Both the position numbers and the translations under genes were made by a program. A stretch of 64,000 nucleotides of DNA from contig CALKCP010000019.1 in the NCBI GenBank assembly GCA_938083445.1, positions 101,148 through 165,147 of the forward strand, given 5' to 3'. Source of the stretch: an uncultured Ulvibacter sp. (lineage in GTDB: Bacteria; Bacteroidota; Bacteroidia; Flavobacteriales; Flavobacteriaceae). Positions 1-8,552 of this stretch are shown here, in pieces. Under the pieces are notes generated by a model. The model did no database searches, had not been told where the DNA came from, and saw nothing but the letters and a program-made list of their open reading frames with translations. Numbering within the stretch: position 1 is the stretch's first letter; every line of letters starts with the position of its first letter.

Positions 1-1
1 A

Positions 2-484
2 GACCTTCCTTTTTACGAAACAGGAACAATTAAAAAGAATAACCTTTCTGAAGATGATGTCTCCATCATTTCTAATTTAATTGAAAAGGTTAAGCCTCAT
101 CAAATCTATGCGGCTGGAGATTTAGCCGATCCTCACGGAACTCATAAAGTTTGTTTGAACGCACTTTTTGAATCACTTAAAAAATTGAAAACTAAAGAGT
201 TTATGAATGATTGTTGGGTCTGGTTGTATAAAGGTGCTTGGCATGAGTGGGAAACTTATGAAATTGAAATGGCTGTGCCCATGAGTCCTGATCAGGTACT
301 GAAGAAAAGACATGCTATTTTCTATCATCAGTCTCAAAAGGACGGAGTTATGTTTCAAGGTGATGATAATAGAGAATTTTGGATTCGTGCTGAGGATAGA
401 AACAGACTAACAGCAGAAAAATATAATAAATTAGGATTAGCAGATTATGCAGCTATCGAAGCTTTTAAACGTTATCATTTTTAA
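2..484 (+). CDS. nagB: Glucosamine-6-phosphate deaminase, Bacteroidota NagB type, C-terminal part (5' truncated by window edge)
   Basis: Converts glucosamine-6-phosphate to fructose-6-phosphate and ammonia in the cytoplasm, the last step of GlcNAc catabolism. The reading frame is open from base 2, so only the last 160 residues are present. They contain ADPHGTHKVC, CWVWLYKGAWHEW and a C-terminal EFWIRAEDRNR stretch. From memory this matches the PIG-L/LmbE-like domain fused behind the deaminase domain in the long (about 640 aa) Bacteroidota NagB proteins. The isomerase domain lies outside the window. An internal TTG at 155 is not a start because homology continues upstream of it. The gene sits 18 bases before a GH20 hexosaminidase on the same strand, consistent with a GlcNAc release and catabolism unit. 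Confident in family; a stand-alone PIG-L deacetylase is the less likely alternative. Confidence 0.85.
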   Translation, partial: DLPFYETGTIKKNNLSEDDVSIISNLIEKVKPHQIYAAGDLADPHGTHKVCLNALFESLKKLKTKEFMNDCWVWLYKGAWHEWETYEIEMAVPMSPDQVLKKRHAIFYHQSQKDGVMFQGDDNREFWIRAEDRNRLTAEKYNKLGLADYAAIEAFKRYHF

Positions 485-502
485 TTATTAAAATAATATT
501 CT

Positions 503-2557
503 ATGTTCATTAAAATTATTGATGCACGAATAAAAATATTGACCTTTTTCTTTTTTACAACTTTCATTTCAATAAATGCCCAAAACATTAATGAAAAATA
601 TCATTTGGTTCCATGGCCTAAAGAAATTTCTGAGAACAATCAAAAGCACCTAATTAACAAAGATTTTTTAATTACTGTAAATGATATTGACAATAAAAGA
701 GTTTTAAAGGCGACTACTCAATTTTTAAGAAGATTATCTGGTAGAACTGGTGTTTTCATAGACAAAGGATTTACTGAAATTATAACCACAGACATTTCTC
801 CTTCGTTATTAATAAATTTTCAAAGAGCCGGAAAACTAGAGCTCTATGAAGATGAATCATATCAACTTATAATTACTAGTAAACAAATATCATTAAATGC
901 TGTCACCGATATTGGAGTTTTGAGAGGTTTAGAAACTTTATTACAATTAGTTTCTCATAATAAAAACAACTTCTTTTTTCATGGTGTTTCTATAAAAGAC
1001 GCACCAAGATTTCCATGGAGAGGATTGATGATAGATGTAGCTAGACACTATGAGCCCATAGCTGTTTTAAAAAAGAATTTGGATGCAATGGCCGCTGTTA
1101 AATTGAATGTTTTTCATTGGCATTTAACAGAAGATCAGGGATTTAGAGTTCAAATTAAATCAAGACCTAAGTTTCATGAACTTGCTTCGGATGGTCAATA
1201 CTATACCCATTCTCAGATAAGTGAAGTTGTGCAATATGCTTCGGACTTGGGCATACGTGTTGTACCTGAGTTCGATGTTCCTGGACACGCAACTTCTTGG
1301 CTTGTTGCTTATCCAGAAATAGCGAGTAAGGACACTATTTATGAGATCGAACGCTATGCTGGGATTTTTGACCCGACTCTAGACCCTACTAATGATAAAA
1401 CGTATGAAATTTTAGATGACGTCTTTACTGAAATGGCTCCTCTATTTCCTGACAAATATTTCCATATTGGTGGAGATGAAAATGAAGGTAAGCATTGGGA
1501 TGAAAATAAAAAAATTCAGAAATTTAAAAAGGAACATGAATTAAAAACCAACCATGACTTACAAACATACTTTAACATAAAAGTTCAAAAAATTCTTGAA
1601 AAGAATGGTAAAATCATGATGGGATGGGATGAGATTTTTCAGCCAGATTTACCCAAAAATGTAGTGATACACTCTTGGAGAGGAAGAGAATCTATGATAA
1701 GTGCCGCAAAACAGGGTTATAAGACTGTATTATCTAAAGGGTTTTATATAGACCTTATGCTACCTATTAAAAGTCATTACTTGAATGAACCGATAGCAGA
1801 AAATCATGGCTTAACTAACAATCAATTATCAAATATTTTAGGCGGTGAAGCCACCATGTGGGGAGAATTAGTGACCCCACTTAGTATAGATTCTAGAATT
1901 TGGCCCAGAACAGCCGCTATTGCAGAAAGGTTGTGGTCAAGTAAAGATGTGAAAGATTATGAAAATATGTTGAATAGATTACATACTGTAAGCTACAGAT
2001 TGGAAGAATTAGGTATTACACATATTAGGAACAGAGATGTAATTCTTAGAAACATTAGTGATAACCAAAACATAAAATCATTAATTAATTTAACTAAAAT
2101 ATGCGAGCCTCTTAAAGCATATGAAAGAAATAAAGGAGGAAAAGAATATAAAACGTACTCCCCTTTTACTTTATTTGTTGATGCATGTAATACTGATGCC
2201 ATTGATGCTATTAATTTCAATAAAACAGTTAAAATGTATTTAAAAGATAAGTCCAAAAGTAGTAAGGAAACATTAATCAATTTTTTAGATAAATGGGTGT
2301 TAAATAATATCGAATTTCAAGAGATTAATAATAATCCACTACTTAAACAGCTAACCTCTTTCTCACTCAATTTAGCCGAAATTTCAACAACTATAAAAAG
2401 CGGTATCGAACAGAGTACATTTAGCCTATTGAATTACAATAAATCTAAATCACTTCTTATGGAACTTAAAAAGCCAATTGCAGATACTGAATTGGCTATA
2501 ATTTTGGGTTTAGAGAGTTTAATTCAAAACTTTGGAAAAGAGTATGTTAAATCGTAA
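503..2557 (+). CDS. Beta-N-acetylhexosaminidase, GH20
   Basis: Exo-acting enzyme that removes terminal beta-GlcNAc or beta-GalNAc from glycans. The 684-residue product has an N-terminal hydrophobic leader ending near NAQ. A GH20b-like domain follows, with WPKEI near residue 38, and then the TIM barrel. The barrel shows FPWRGLMIDVARH near 170-182, NVFHWHLTEDQGFR near 202-215 and the catalytic HIGGDE at about 321-326, where the Asp-Glu pair supports substrate-assisted catalysis. WGEL and WPR motifs of the active site also occur. About 150 residues after the barrel (from about 535) match no domain I recognise. No lipobox Cys is clear, so it is probably periplasmic. It follows nagB and overlaps the next gene by 14 bases. 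Confident in family; the exact substrate is inferred from context. Confidence 0.93.
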   Translation: MFIKIIDARIKILTFFFFTTFISINAQNINEKYHLVPWPKEISENNQKHLINKDFLITVNDIDNKRVLKATTQFLRRLSGRTGVFIDKGFTEIITTDISPSLLINFQRAGKLELYEDESYQLIITSKQISLNAVTDIGVLRGLETLLQLVSHNKNNFFFHGVSIKDAPRFPWRGLMIDVARHYEPIAVLKKNLDAMAAVKLNVFHWHLTEDQGFRVQIKSRPKFHELASDGQYYTHSQISEVVQYASDLGIRVVPEFDVPGHATSWLVAYPEIASKDTIYEIERYAGIFDPTLDPTNDKTYEILDDVFTEMAPLFPDKYFHIGGDENEGKHWDENKKIQKFKKEHELKTNHDLQTYFNIKVQKILEKNGKIMMGWDEIFQPDLPKNVVIHSWRGRESMISAAKQGYKTVLSKGFYIDLMLPIKSHYLNEPIAENHGLTNNQLSNILGGEATMWGELVTPLSIDSRIWPRTAAIAERLWSSKDVKDYENMLNRLHTVSYRLEELGITHIRNRDVILRNISDNQNIKSLINLTKICEPLKAYERNKGGKEYKTYSPFTLFVDACNTDAIDAINFNKTVKMYLKDKSKSSKETLINFLDKWVLNNIEFQEINNNPLLKQLTSFSLNLAEISTTIKSGIEQSTFSLLNYNKSKSLLMELKKPIADTELAIILGLESLIQNFGKEYVKS

Positions 2558-3416
2558 TTTAATTAGATATATACTCATTTTAATAATTGCATTCAATTCT
2601 TTTCTTTCATGCAAAAAGGGTAAAATCAATAGTACAAGTATTGATTTTACTAAAGAGTCAGTTTTTACAAAAGGTGTTGAAGGGCCTGCGATAGATAGTA
2701 AAGGAAACCTTTATGCTGTAAATTTTAAAGAAGACGGTACAATAGGTATCGTTGATAGTGAAGGTGATGTATCTTTATTTGCAAAACTACCTAATGGCAG
2801 TATTGGTAATGGGATTAGGTTTGACACAAACGACAACATGTATATTGCGGACTATACTAACCACAATATTTTGCTCATCAAAAAAGGAGAAACTAAACCT
2901 ATAGTATATGCACATGATTCTACAATGAATCAACCAAATGATTTAGCAATATCATCCAAAGGAATTTTATATGTTAGTGATCCTAATTGGAAAGACGAAA
3001 CCGGAAAATTATGGATGGCTAAAGACCAAAAGCTTCATCTCATTGAAGAGAACATGGGAACAACTAACGGCATTGAAGTAAGTTCAGATGGCAAAAAACT
3101 TTATGTAAATGAATCTGTTCAACGAAAAATATGGGTTTATGATATAAACGTGGATGGTTCAGTTAAAAACAAAACATTATTTATATCTTTTAACGACCAT
3201 GGTTTAGATGGAATGCGTAGTGATGAAAAAGGAAATGTTTATGTGTGTCGCTTTGGAAAAGGAACAATTGCAATAGTATCTCCTTCGGGAATCCTATTGA
3301 AAGAAATACAATTAAAAGGAAAAAAACCAACAAATATTACTTTTAGCAATGATTACAATAAATGTTATATCACAATTGCAGATAGAGGTTGTATTGAGGT
3401 CGTGAAATTGCAATAG
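2544..3416 (+). CDS. SMP-30/gluconolactonase-like beta-propeller lipoprotein
   Basis: A 290-residue protein with a hydrophobic leader ending in FLSC, a lipobox, followed by propeller-like repeats such as GPAIDSKGNLYAVNF and DGMRSDEKGNVYVCRFG that match the SMP-30/gluconolactonase/LRE superfamily. Members hydrolyse sugar lactones or act as uncharacterised binding propellers; the reaction here is not determined. The ATG at 2544 is preferred over the TTG at 2532 because it places the charged MLNRN end directly before the hydrophobic segment. It overlaps the 3' end of the GH20 gene, so translational coupling is likely. A gluconolactonase role is only one possibility. It might instead bind or modify a sugar released by the hexosaminidase. 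Confidence 0.75.
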   Translation: MLNRNLIRYILILIIAFNSFLSCKKGKINSTSIDFTKESVFTKGVEGPAIDSKGNLYAVNFKEDGTIGIVDSEGDVSLFAKLPNGSIGNGIRFDTNDNMYIADYTNHNILLIKKGETKPIVYAHDSTMNQPNDLAISSKGILYVSDPNWKDETGKLWMAKDQKLHLIEENMGTTNGIEVSSDGKKLYVNESVQRKIWVYDINVDGSVKNKTLFISFNDHGLDGMRSDEKGNVYVCRFGKGTIAIVSPSGILLKEIQLKGKKPTNITFSNDYNKCYITIADRGCIEVVKLQ

Positions 3417-3453
3417 AAAAGAACTATTTGATATAATAATAAAACATAAAAAA

Positions 3454-3708
3454 ATGACAACAAACAACGCAAAAGCCTATTGGAAAGAGAATATAAGATA
3501 TGTTCTTATATTACTATGTGTATGGTTTACAGTTTCATTTGGGGCAGGTATTCTATTTAAAGATGCCCTTAATGAATTTAAAATAGGAGGTTTTAAATTA
3601 GGCTTCTGGTTTGCACAACAAGGCTCTATGTACGTATTTGTTATTTTAATATTTGTCTATGTACGCTTAATGAATAAACTCGATAAAAAATATGGTTATG
3701 ATGCATAG
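3454..3708 (+). CDS. DUF4212 small subunit of a sodium:solute symporter
   Basis: An 84-residue membrane protein with two hydrophobic segments (about residues 15-34 and 50-68). The AYWKENIRYVLILLCVWF and SFGAGILF stretches are typical of DUF4212. This family almost always sits directly before a VC_2705-type sodium:solute symporter and is thought to be its small partner subunit. Here its last 17 bases overlap the symporter gene, which supports a stoichiometric complex in the inner membrane. No enzymatic role is expected. Confidence 0.9.
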   Translation: MTTNNAKAYWKENIRYVLILLCVWFTVSFGAGILFKDALNEFKIGGFKLGFWFAQQGSMYVFVILIFVYVRLMNKLDKKYGYDA

Positions 3709-5416
3709 TTTATTAATAGAAGGTATTGGTGTTCAAAACTGGACATACATTTTAGTAGGTATCACATTTACAATTTATATAGGGATTGCCATTTGGTCTA
3801 GAGCAGGTTCTACAAAAGAATTCTATGTTGCAGGTGGTGGAGTATCTCCTCTAGCCAACGGAATGGCAACAGCTGCCGATTGGATGAGTGCTGCGTCATT
3901 CATTTCTATGGCGGGAATTATTTCTTTTAATGGATACGATGGAGCTGTTTATTTAATGGGATGGACTGGTGGATATGTGCTTTTAGCATTGTTATTAGCT
4001 CCGTATTTACGAAAATTTGGAAAATTTACAGTGCCAGATTTTATTGGTGATCGTTATTATTCTAACACCGCACGTTTAGTAGGTGTAATTTGTGCACTTA
4101 TAGTATCATTTACTTATGTTGCTGGGCAAATGCGAGGTGTTGGTTTGGTCTTTTCACGCTTTTTAGAAGTTGACATTAATACAGGTGTTATTATTGGAAT
4201 GATTATCGTCTTATTTTATGCTGTTTTAGGTGGTATGAAGGGGATCACCTATACGCAAGTAGCCCAATATTGCGTGCTTATTTTTGCCTTTATGGTACCT
4301 GCCATATTTATTTCTATCCAAATGACAGGAAACCCTATTCCTCAATTAGGATTTGGCAGTGAATTAGCTGATGGCTCAGGAACATATTTACTTGATAAAC
4401 TAGATGGATTAAGTGCCGATTTAGGTTTTACAGAATACACAGAAGGTTCAAAATCGATGATTGATGTATTTGCGATCACCTTAGCCTTAATGGTTGGGAC
4501 TGCTGGATTACCACATGTTATTGTTCGATTTTTTACAGTAAAACGTGTTAAAGATGCGCGTAAATCAGCAGGTATAGCGTTGTTACTCATAGTTATCTTG
4601 TACACAACAGCACCAGCTGTTGCAGTATTTGCAAGAACAAATATGATTGAAACCGTTTCTAATAAATCTTATGCTAGTATGCCAGAATGGTTTAAAAAAT
4701 GGGAAACAACTGGGCTTATTACATTTACAGATAAAAATGGAGATGGACTCATTCAATATGTGGCCAATGAAGATAATAACGAATTAGTCGTAGATAATGA
4801 TATTATGGTTTTGGCCAATCCGGAAATTGCTAAATTACCCGATTGGGTAATTGCATTAGTAGCTGCTGGAGCTTTAGCTGCTGCTTTATCAACAGCTGCA
4901 GGTTTATTATTAGTTATTTCATCATCTGTTTCTCATGATTTAATTAAGAAAATAATAAATCCAAAAATTTCTGAAAAAGGCGAATTAATTGCTGCACGTT
5001 TGGCAGCAGTAGTAGCCGTTTGTGTTGCTGGTTATTTTGGAATCAATCCACCTGGATTTGTTGCTGCCACAGTTGCCTTAGCTTTTGGGTTAGCAGCTGC
5101 CTCATTTTTTCCAGCAATTATTTTAGGTGTTTTTTATAAAAAAATGAACAAAGAAGGAGCCATCTCGGGAATGGTTATAGGTATTTTATCTATGTTGTTT
5201 TATATGACCAAATTTAAGTTTGGCTGGTTTGGTGGTGGTACAAAAGCCGATTGGTGGTTTGGCATTTCACCCGAAGGTTTTGGAACAGTGGCTATGATTC
5301 TAAATTTTGTAGTTTCTATTGTGATAATGAAATTCACGCCAGAACCACCGATAGGCGTTCAAGAGATTGTTGAAAATATAAGAATTCCTAGTGGCGCTGG
5401 TGAAGCAACTCATTAA
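3692..5416 (+). CDS. Sodium:solute symporter, VC_2705/ActP-like (probable acetate or short organic acid uptake)
   Basis: A 574-residue inner-membrane SSS-family transporter of the subfamily that pairs with DUF4212. The N-terminal SSS core is visible in FYVAGGGVSPLANGMATAADWMSAASFISMAG. The C-terminal half has ALSTAAGLLLVISSSVSHDL. A soluble loop at about residues 325-390 contains DKNGDGLI (Asp at about 347), which looks like an EF-hand calcium-binding loop; such an insertion is, as far as I recall, usual in this subfamily. In many bacteria this pair lies beside acetyl-CoA synthetase. Here acs lies downstream after one esterase gene, so acetate is the leading substrate guess. A different monocarboxylate cannot be excluded. 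Confidence 0.88.
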   Translation: MVMMHSLLIEGIGVQNWTYILVGITFTIYIGIAIWSRAGSTKEFYVAGGGVSPLANGMATAADWMSAASFISMAGIISFNGYDGAVYLMGWTGGYVLLALLLAPYLRKFGKFTVPDFIGDRYYSNTARLVGVICALIVSFTYVAGQMRGVGLVFSRFLEVDINTGVIIGMIIVLFYAVLGGMKGITYTQVAQYCVLIFAFMVPAIFISIQMTGNPIPQLGFGSELADGSGTYLLDKLDGLSADLGFTEYTEGSKSMIDVFAITLALMVGTAGLPHVIVRFFTVKRVKDARKSAGIALLLIVILYTTAPAVAVFARTNMIETVSNKSYASMPEWFKKWETTGLITFTDKNGDGLIQYVANEDNNELVVDNDIMVLANPEIAKLPDWVIALVAAGALAAALSTAAGLLLVISSSVSHDLIKKIINPKISEKGELIAARLAAVVAVCVAGYFGINPPGFVAATVALAFGLAAASFFPAIILGVFYKKMNKEGAISGMVIGILSMLFYMTKFKFGWFGGGTKADWWFGISPEGFGTVAMILNFVVSIVIMKFTPEPPIGVQEIVENIRIPSGAGEATH

Positions 5417-5437
5417 TAGAAATGATTTTTTAAGGTA

Positions 5438-6535
5438 ATGTTTGAAAACATGAGAAGAATTTACACCCTAATATTTGTTTTATCAATCAGTCTAATAAGC
5501 TGTTCTAATGAAAATGACATATTCATTCCTTTTTCTAACCATGAAATTGAATATTGGGGAAGAATAGACAACACGAATGTCGAAGCCGCTCAGCTATCAT
5601 GGTCAGGCACGTCTATAAAGATGAATTTTGAAGGTGAGTCTATTCAAGCTTTAATGAGAGATGAGACTGGAGATAATTATTACAACATAATTATAGATAA
5701 TGATAGTATTTCTATTTTGAGACCAGACACGACCAAGCAATACTATAAATTGGCTTCAAACTTATCCAAAGGAAAACATTCCGTCGAAATATTTAAAAGA
5801 GCTGAATGGGATCGTGGCACTTCTAGTTTTTATGGCTTTAAAATTAATAATGACGCCAAACTATTACCAAGGTCTGCACCTAAGAAAAGAAAAATAGAAT
5901 TTTATGGAAACTCTATAACTGCAGGTTATGCAATTGAAGATTTTTCAGGAAAAGATTCACCAGATAGCACTTATACAAATAACTATAAAAGTTATGCAGC
6001 TATTACTGCTAGACATTTTGATGCCGAATATCAATGTATATGTAAAAGTGGTATTGGTATAACAATAAGTTGGGATCCTTTAATTATGCCAGAAATGTAT
6101 AATAGATTGATTCCTACTGATAGTAACAGTAAATGGGATTTCTCTTTATACCAACCAAATGTTGTAGTCATTAATCTATTGCAAAATGATACATGGTTGG
6201 TCAATTTACCAGAGCATGAAGAATTTAAAAAACGATTTGGAACAAAAGCGCCAGATGATGCATTTATTATAAATGCTTATGAGCAGTTTTTAGCAAGTCT
6301 AAGAAAAGAATATCCTAATGCTAATATCATCTGTTCTCTTGGTAGTATGGATGCTGCTAAAGAAGATTCCAAATGGATGGAGTATATTAACCTTGCAGTA
6401 GCAAACCTTAGTGACGAAAAGGTGTTTGCTCACTTTATGCCTTACATAGAAGCTAAAGCGCATCCTTCAATTAAAGACCAACAAATAATGGCTATTAGTT
6501 TAATTGAGTTTATCGATAAAAATATTGATTGGTAA
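5438..6535 (+). CDS. SGNH/GDSL esterase lipoprotein, CE2-like architecture
   Basis: A 365-residue lipoprotein whose leader ends in LISC. Residues about 30-140 form a beta-rich domain containing YWGRID and RGTSSFYGFKI. The SGNH hydrolase domain then starts at IEFYGNSITAGY, the nucleophile Ser block. Further blocks are NLLQNDTW (oxyanion region) and AHPSIKD (catalytic His near the C terminus). A jelly-roll followed by an SGNH domain is the layout of CE2 carbohydrate acetylesterases. ATG at 5438 is taken as the start; ATG at 5450 is equally good for the leader. It lies between the symporter and acs on the same strand. That order suggests it removes O-acetyl groups whose acetate is then imported and activated. 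The glycan substrate is unknown. Confidence 0.8.
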   Translation: MFENMRRIYTLIFVLSISLISCSNENDIFIPFSNHEIEYWGRIDNTNVEAAQLSWSGTSIKMNFEGESIQALMRDETGDNYYNIIIDNDSISILRPDTTKQYYKLASNLSKGKHSVEIFKRAEWDRGTSSFYGFKINNDAKLLPRSAPKKRKIEFYGNSITAGYAIEDFSGKDSPDSTYTNNYKSYAAITARHFDAEYQCICKSGIGITISWDPLIMPEMYNRLIPTDSNSKWDFSLYQPNVVVINLLQNDTWLVNLPEHEEFKKRFGTKAPDDAFIINAYEQFLASLRKEYPNANIICSLGSMDAAKEDSKWMEYINLAVANLSDEKVFAHFMPYIEAKAHPSIKDQQIMAISLIEFIDKNIDW

Positions 6536-6593
6536 TCTGAAATCAAATTATACAACAGTACATGTTAATCTTTTTTAGTCTAAAAAAAATCTA

Positions 6594-8501
6594 ATGAGTA
6601 ATTACCATATTAAAGCATTTGAAGAATATTTTCAAGTCTATAGAAAATCAGTTAGAAATCCTGAGCAATTTTGGGAAGAAATAGCTGAAGAACATTTTGT
6701 TTGGCGTAAAAAATGGTCAAATGTTTTAAGTTGGGATTTTAAGAACCCAGAAGTAAAATGGTTTGAAGATGCTAAACTCAACATCACAGAAAATTGTTTA
6801 GATAGACACTTAAGCACGAAAGGAGATAAAACTGCTCTTTTATTTGAAGCGAATGACCCAAATGAAACTGCGGAACATATTACTTACAAACAATTACATG
6901 CACGTGTATGTAAGTTTGCAAATGTTCTAAAAGAAAAGGGTATAGAAAAAGGAGATCGTGTTTGTATATACCTTCCTATGATTCCCGAATTAGCAATTTC
7001 AGTTTTGGCATGTGCAAGAATTGGAGCTATACATTCAGTTATATTTGCAGGCTTTTCAGCAACTGCCCTTTCTACACGAATAAATGATTGCGATGCCAAA
7101 ATGATAATTACATCAGATGGTTCTTATCGTGGTGCAAAAACGATTGATTTAAAAGGTATAGTGGATGAAGCCTTAAATGATACTCCAGGAATTGAATCCG
7201 TTTTGGTAGCTAAACGCACGCATTCTAAAATAATCATGAAAGATGGTCGTGATTATTGGTTACAACCATTGTTAGATGAAGCCAATGAAAATTGTGATGC
7301 AGAAATTATGGATGCAGAAGATCCTCTGTTTATACTTTATACGTCTGGTTCTACAGGAAAACCTAAAGGCATGGTGCACACAAGTGCTGGATATATGGTT
7401 TACACAGCTTATACATTTAAGAATGTTTTTCAATATAAAGAGAATGATGTCTATTGGTGTACAGCGGATATCGGATGGATTACTGGACACAGCTATATCG
7501 TTTATGGTCCTCTTGCAAATGGAGCAACGACAGTAATGTTTGAAGGTGTACCAAGTTATCCAGATTATGGACGTTTTTGGAATATAGTAGAGAAACATAA
7601 AGTAACTCAGTTTTATACAGCTCCAACAGCAATTAGAGCTTTGGCAAAGCAAGGTGCTGAGTTTGTAGATAAATACGATTTATCATCACTTAAAGTCTTG
7701 GGCACAGTAGGAGAACCAATAAATGAAGAGGCTTGGCACTGGTACGATGAAAATATTGGGAAAAAGAAAAGCCCAATTGTAGATACATGGTGGCAAACAG
7801 AAACGGGTGGAATTATGATTACTCCTATTCCATTTTCTACACCTACAAAACCCACCTATGCAACGTTACCTTTTATTGGTATTCAGCCAGCTTTAATGGA
7901 TGAAAATGGTAAAGAAATAAATGGTAATCAGGTTGAAGGACGCTTATGTATTAAGTTTCCATGGCCTTCTATAGCAAGAACTATTTGGGGAAACCATAAA
8001 CGTTATAAAGAGACTTATTTTTCGGCATATGATAATATGTATTTTACAGGAGATGGAGCACTAAGAGATGAAGTTGGTTATTATAGAATTACGGGTCGCG
8101 TAGATGATGTCATTATTGTTTCTGGTCATAATTTAGGAACAGCTCCAATTGAAGATGCAATTAATGAGCATCAAGCGGTTTCTGAATCTGCTATTGTTGG
8201 ATTTCCACACGATGTAAAAGGAAATGCCTTATATGGTTATGTAACTCTAAAAGATAGTGGAGAAGGACAAAATCATGATCATCTTCGTAAAGAGATTAAT
8301 CAACTGATTACGGATCGTATTGGCCCAATTGCAAAGCTTGATAAAATTCAATTCACTAATGGTTTACCCAAAACACGGTCAGGAAAAATTATGCGTAGAA
8401 TTTTACGAAAAATTGCATGCAATGAAACAGATCAATTAGGCGATACGAGTACCTTATTAAATCCCGAAGTGGTTCAAGAAATTATAAAGAATACTCTATA
8501 A
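6594..8501 (+). CDS. acs: Acetyl-coenzyme A synthetase
   Basis: Activates acetate with ATP and CoA to acetyl-CoA in the cytoplasm. The 635-residue length and motifs fit AMP-forming Acs. The AMP-binding P-loop YTSGSTGKPKG begins at about residue 249. WWQTETGG and TGDGALRDEVGYYRITGRVDD follow, and the PKTRSGKIMRR motif near the C terminus carries the catalytic, acetylation-sensitive Lys at about 598. It is the last gene of the plus-strand arm and ends just before a perfect hairpin. With DUF4212, the symporter and an esterase upstream it forms an apparent acetate capture unit. Propionate is a possible secondary substrate. Confidence 0.95.
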   Translation: MSNYHIKAFEEYFQVYRKSVRNPEQFWEEIAEEHFVWRKKWSNVLSWDFKNPEVKWFEDAKLNITENCLDRHLSTKGDKTALLFEANDPNETAEHITYKQLHARVCKFANVLKEKGIEKGDRVCIYLPMIPELAISVLACARIGAIHSVIFAGFSATALSTRINDCDAKMIITSDGSYRGAKTIDLKGIVDEALNDTPGIESVLVAKRTHSKIIMKDGRDYWLQPLLDEANENCDAEIMDAEDPLFILYTSGSTGKPKGMVHTSAGYMVYTAYTFKNVFQYKENDVYWCTADIGWITGHSYIVYGPLANGATTVMFEGVPSYPDYGRFWNIVEKHKVTQFYTAPTAIRALAKQGAEFVDKYDLSSLKVLGTVGEPINEEAWHWYDENIGKKKSPIVDTWWQTETGGIMITPIPFSTPTKPTYATLPFIGIQPALMDENGKEINGNQVEGRLCIKFPWPSIARTIWGNHKRYKETYFSAYDNMYFTGDGALRDEVGYYRITGRVDDVIIVSGHNLGTAPIEDAINEHQAVSESAIVGFPHDVKGNALYGYVTLKDSGEGQNHDHLRKEINQLITDRIGPIAKLDKIQFTNGLPKTRSGKIMRRILRKIACNETDQLGDTSTLLNPEVVQEIIKNTL

Positions 8502-8509
8502 AATGACTT

Positions 8510-8552
8510 TTCTTTTACAACAGAATAACTAAATTATTCTGTTGTAAAAGAA
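8510..8552. terminator. Perfect 19-bp bidirectional terminator hairpin
   Basis: Arms 8510-8528 and 8534-8552 are perfectly complementary around a 5-base loop, and both outer ends have runs of T or A. It separates the convergent acs (plus) and sialate O-acetylesterase (minus) genes. The right arm encodes the last codons and stop of the minus-strand gene. Confidence 0.85.

Noticed and set aside
7272..7652. Open frames on both strands inside acs (for example 7272-7652 minus, 7276-7536 plus)
   Set aside because: They lie wholly within a strongly conserved acs gene, show no family motif and have low-complexity composition; shadow frames.
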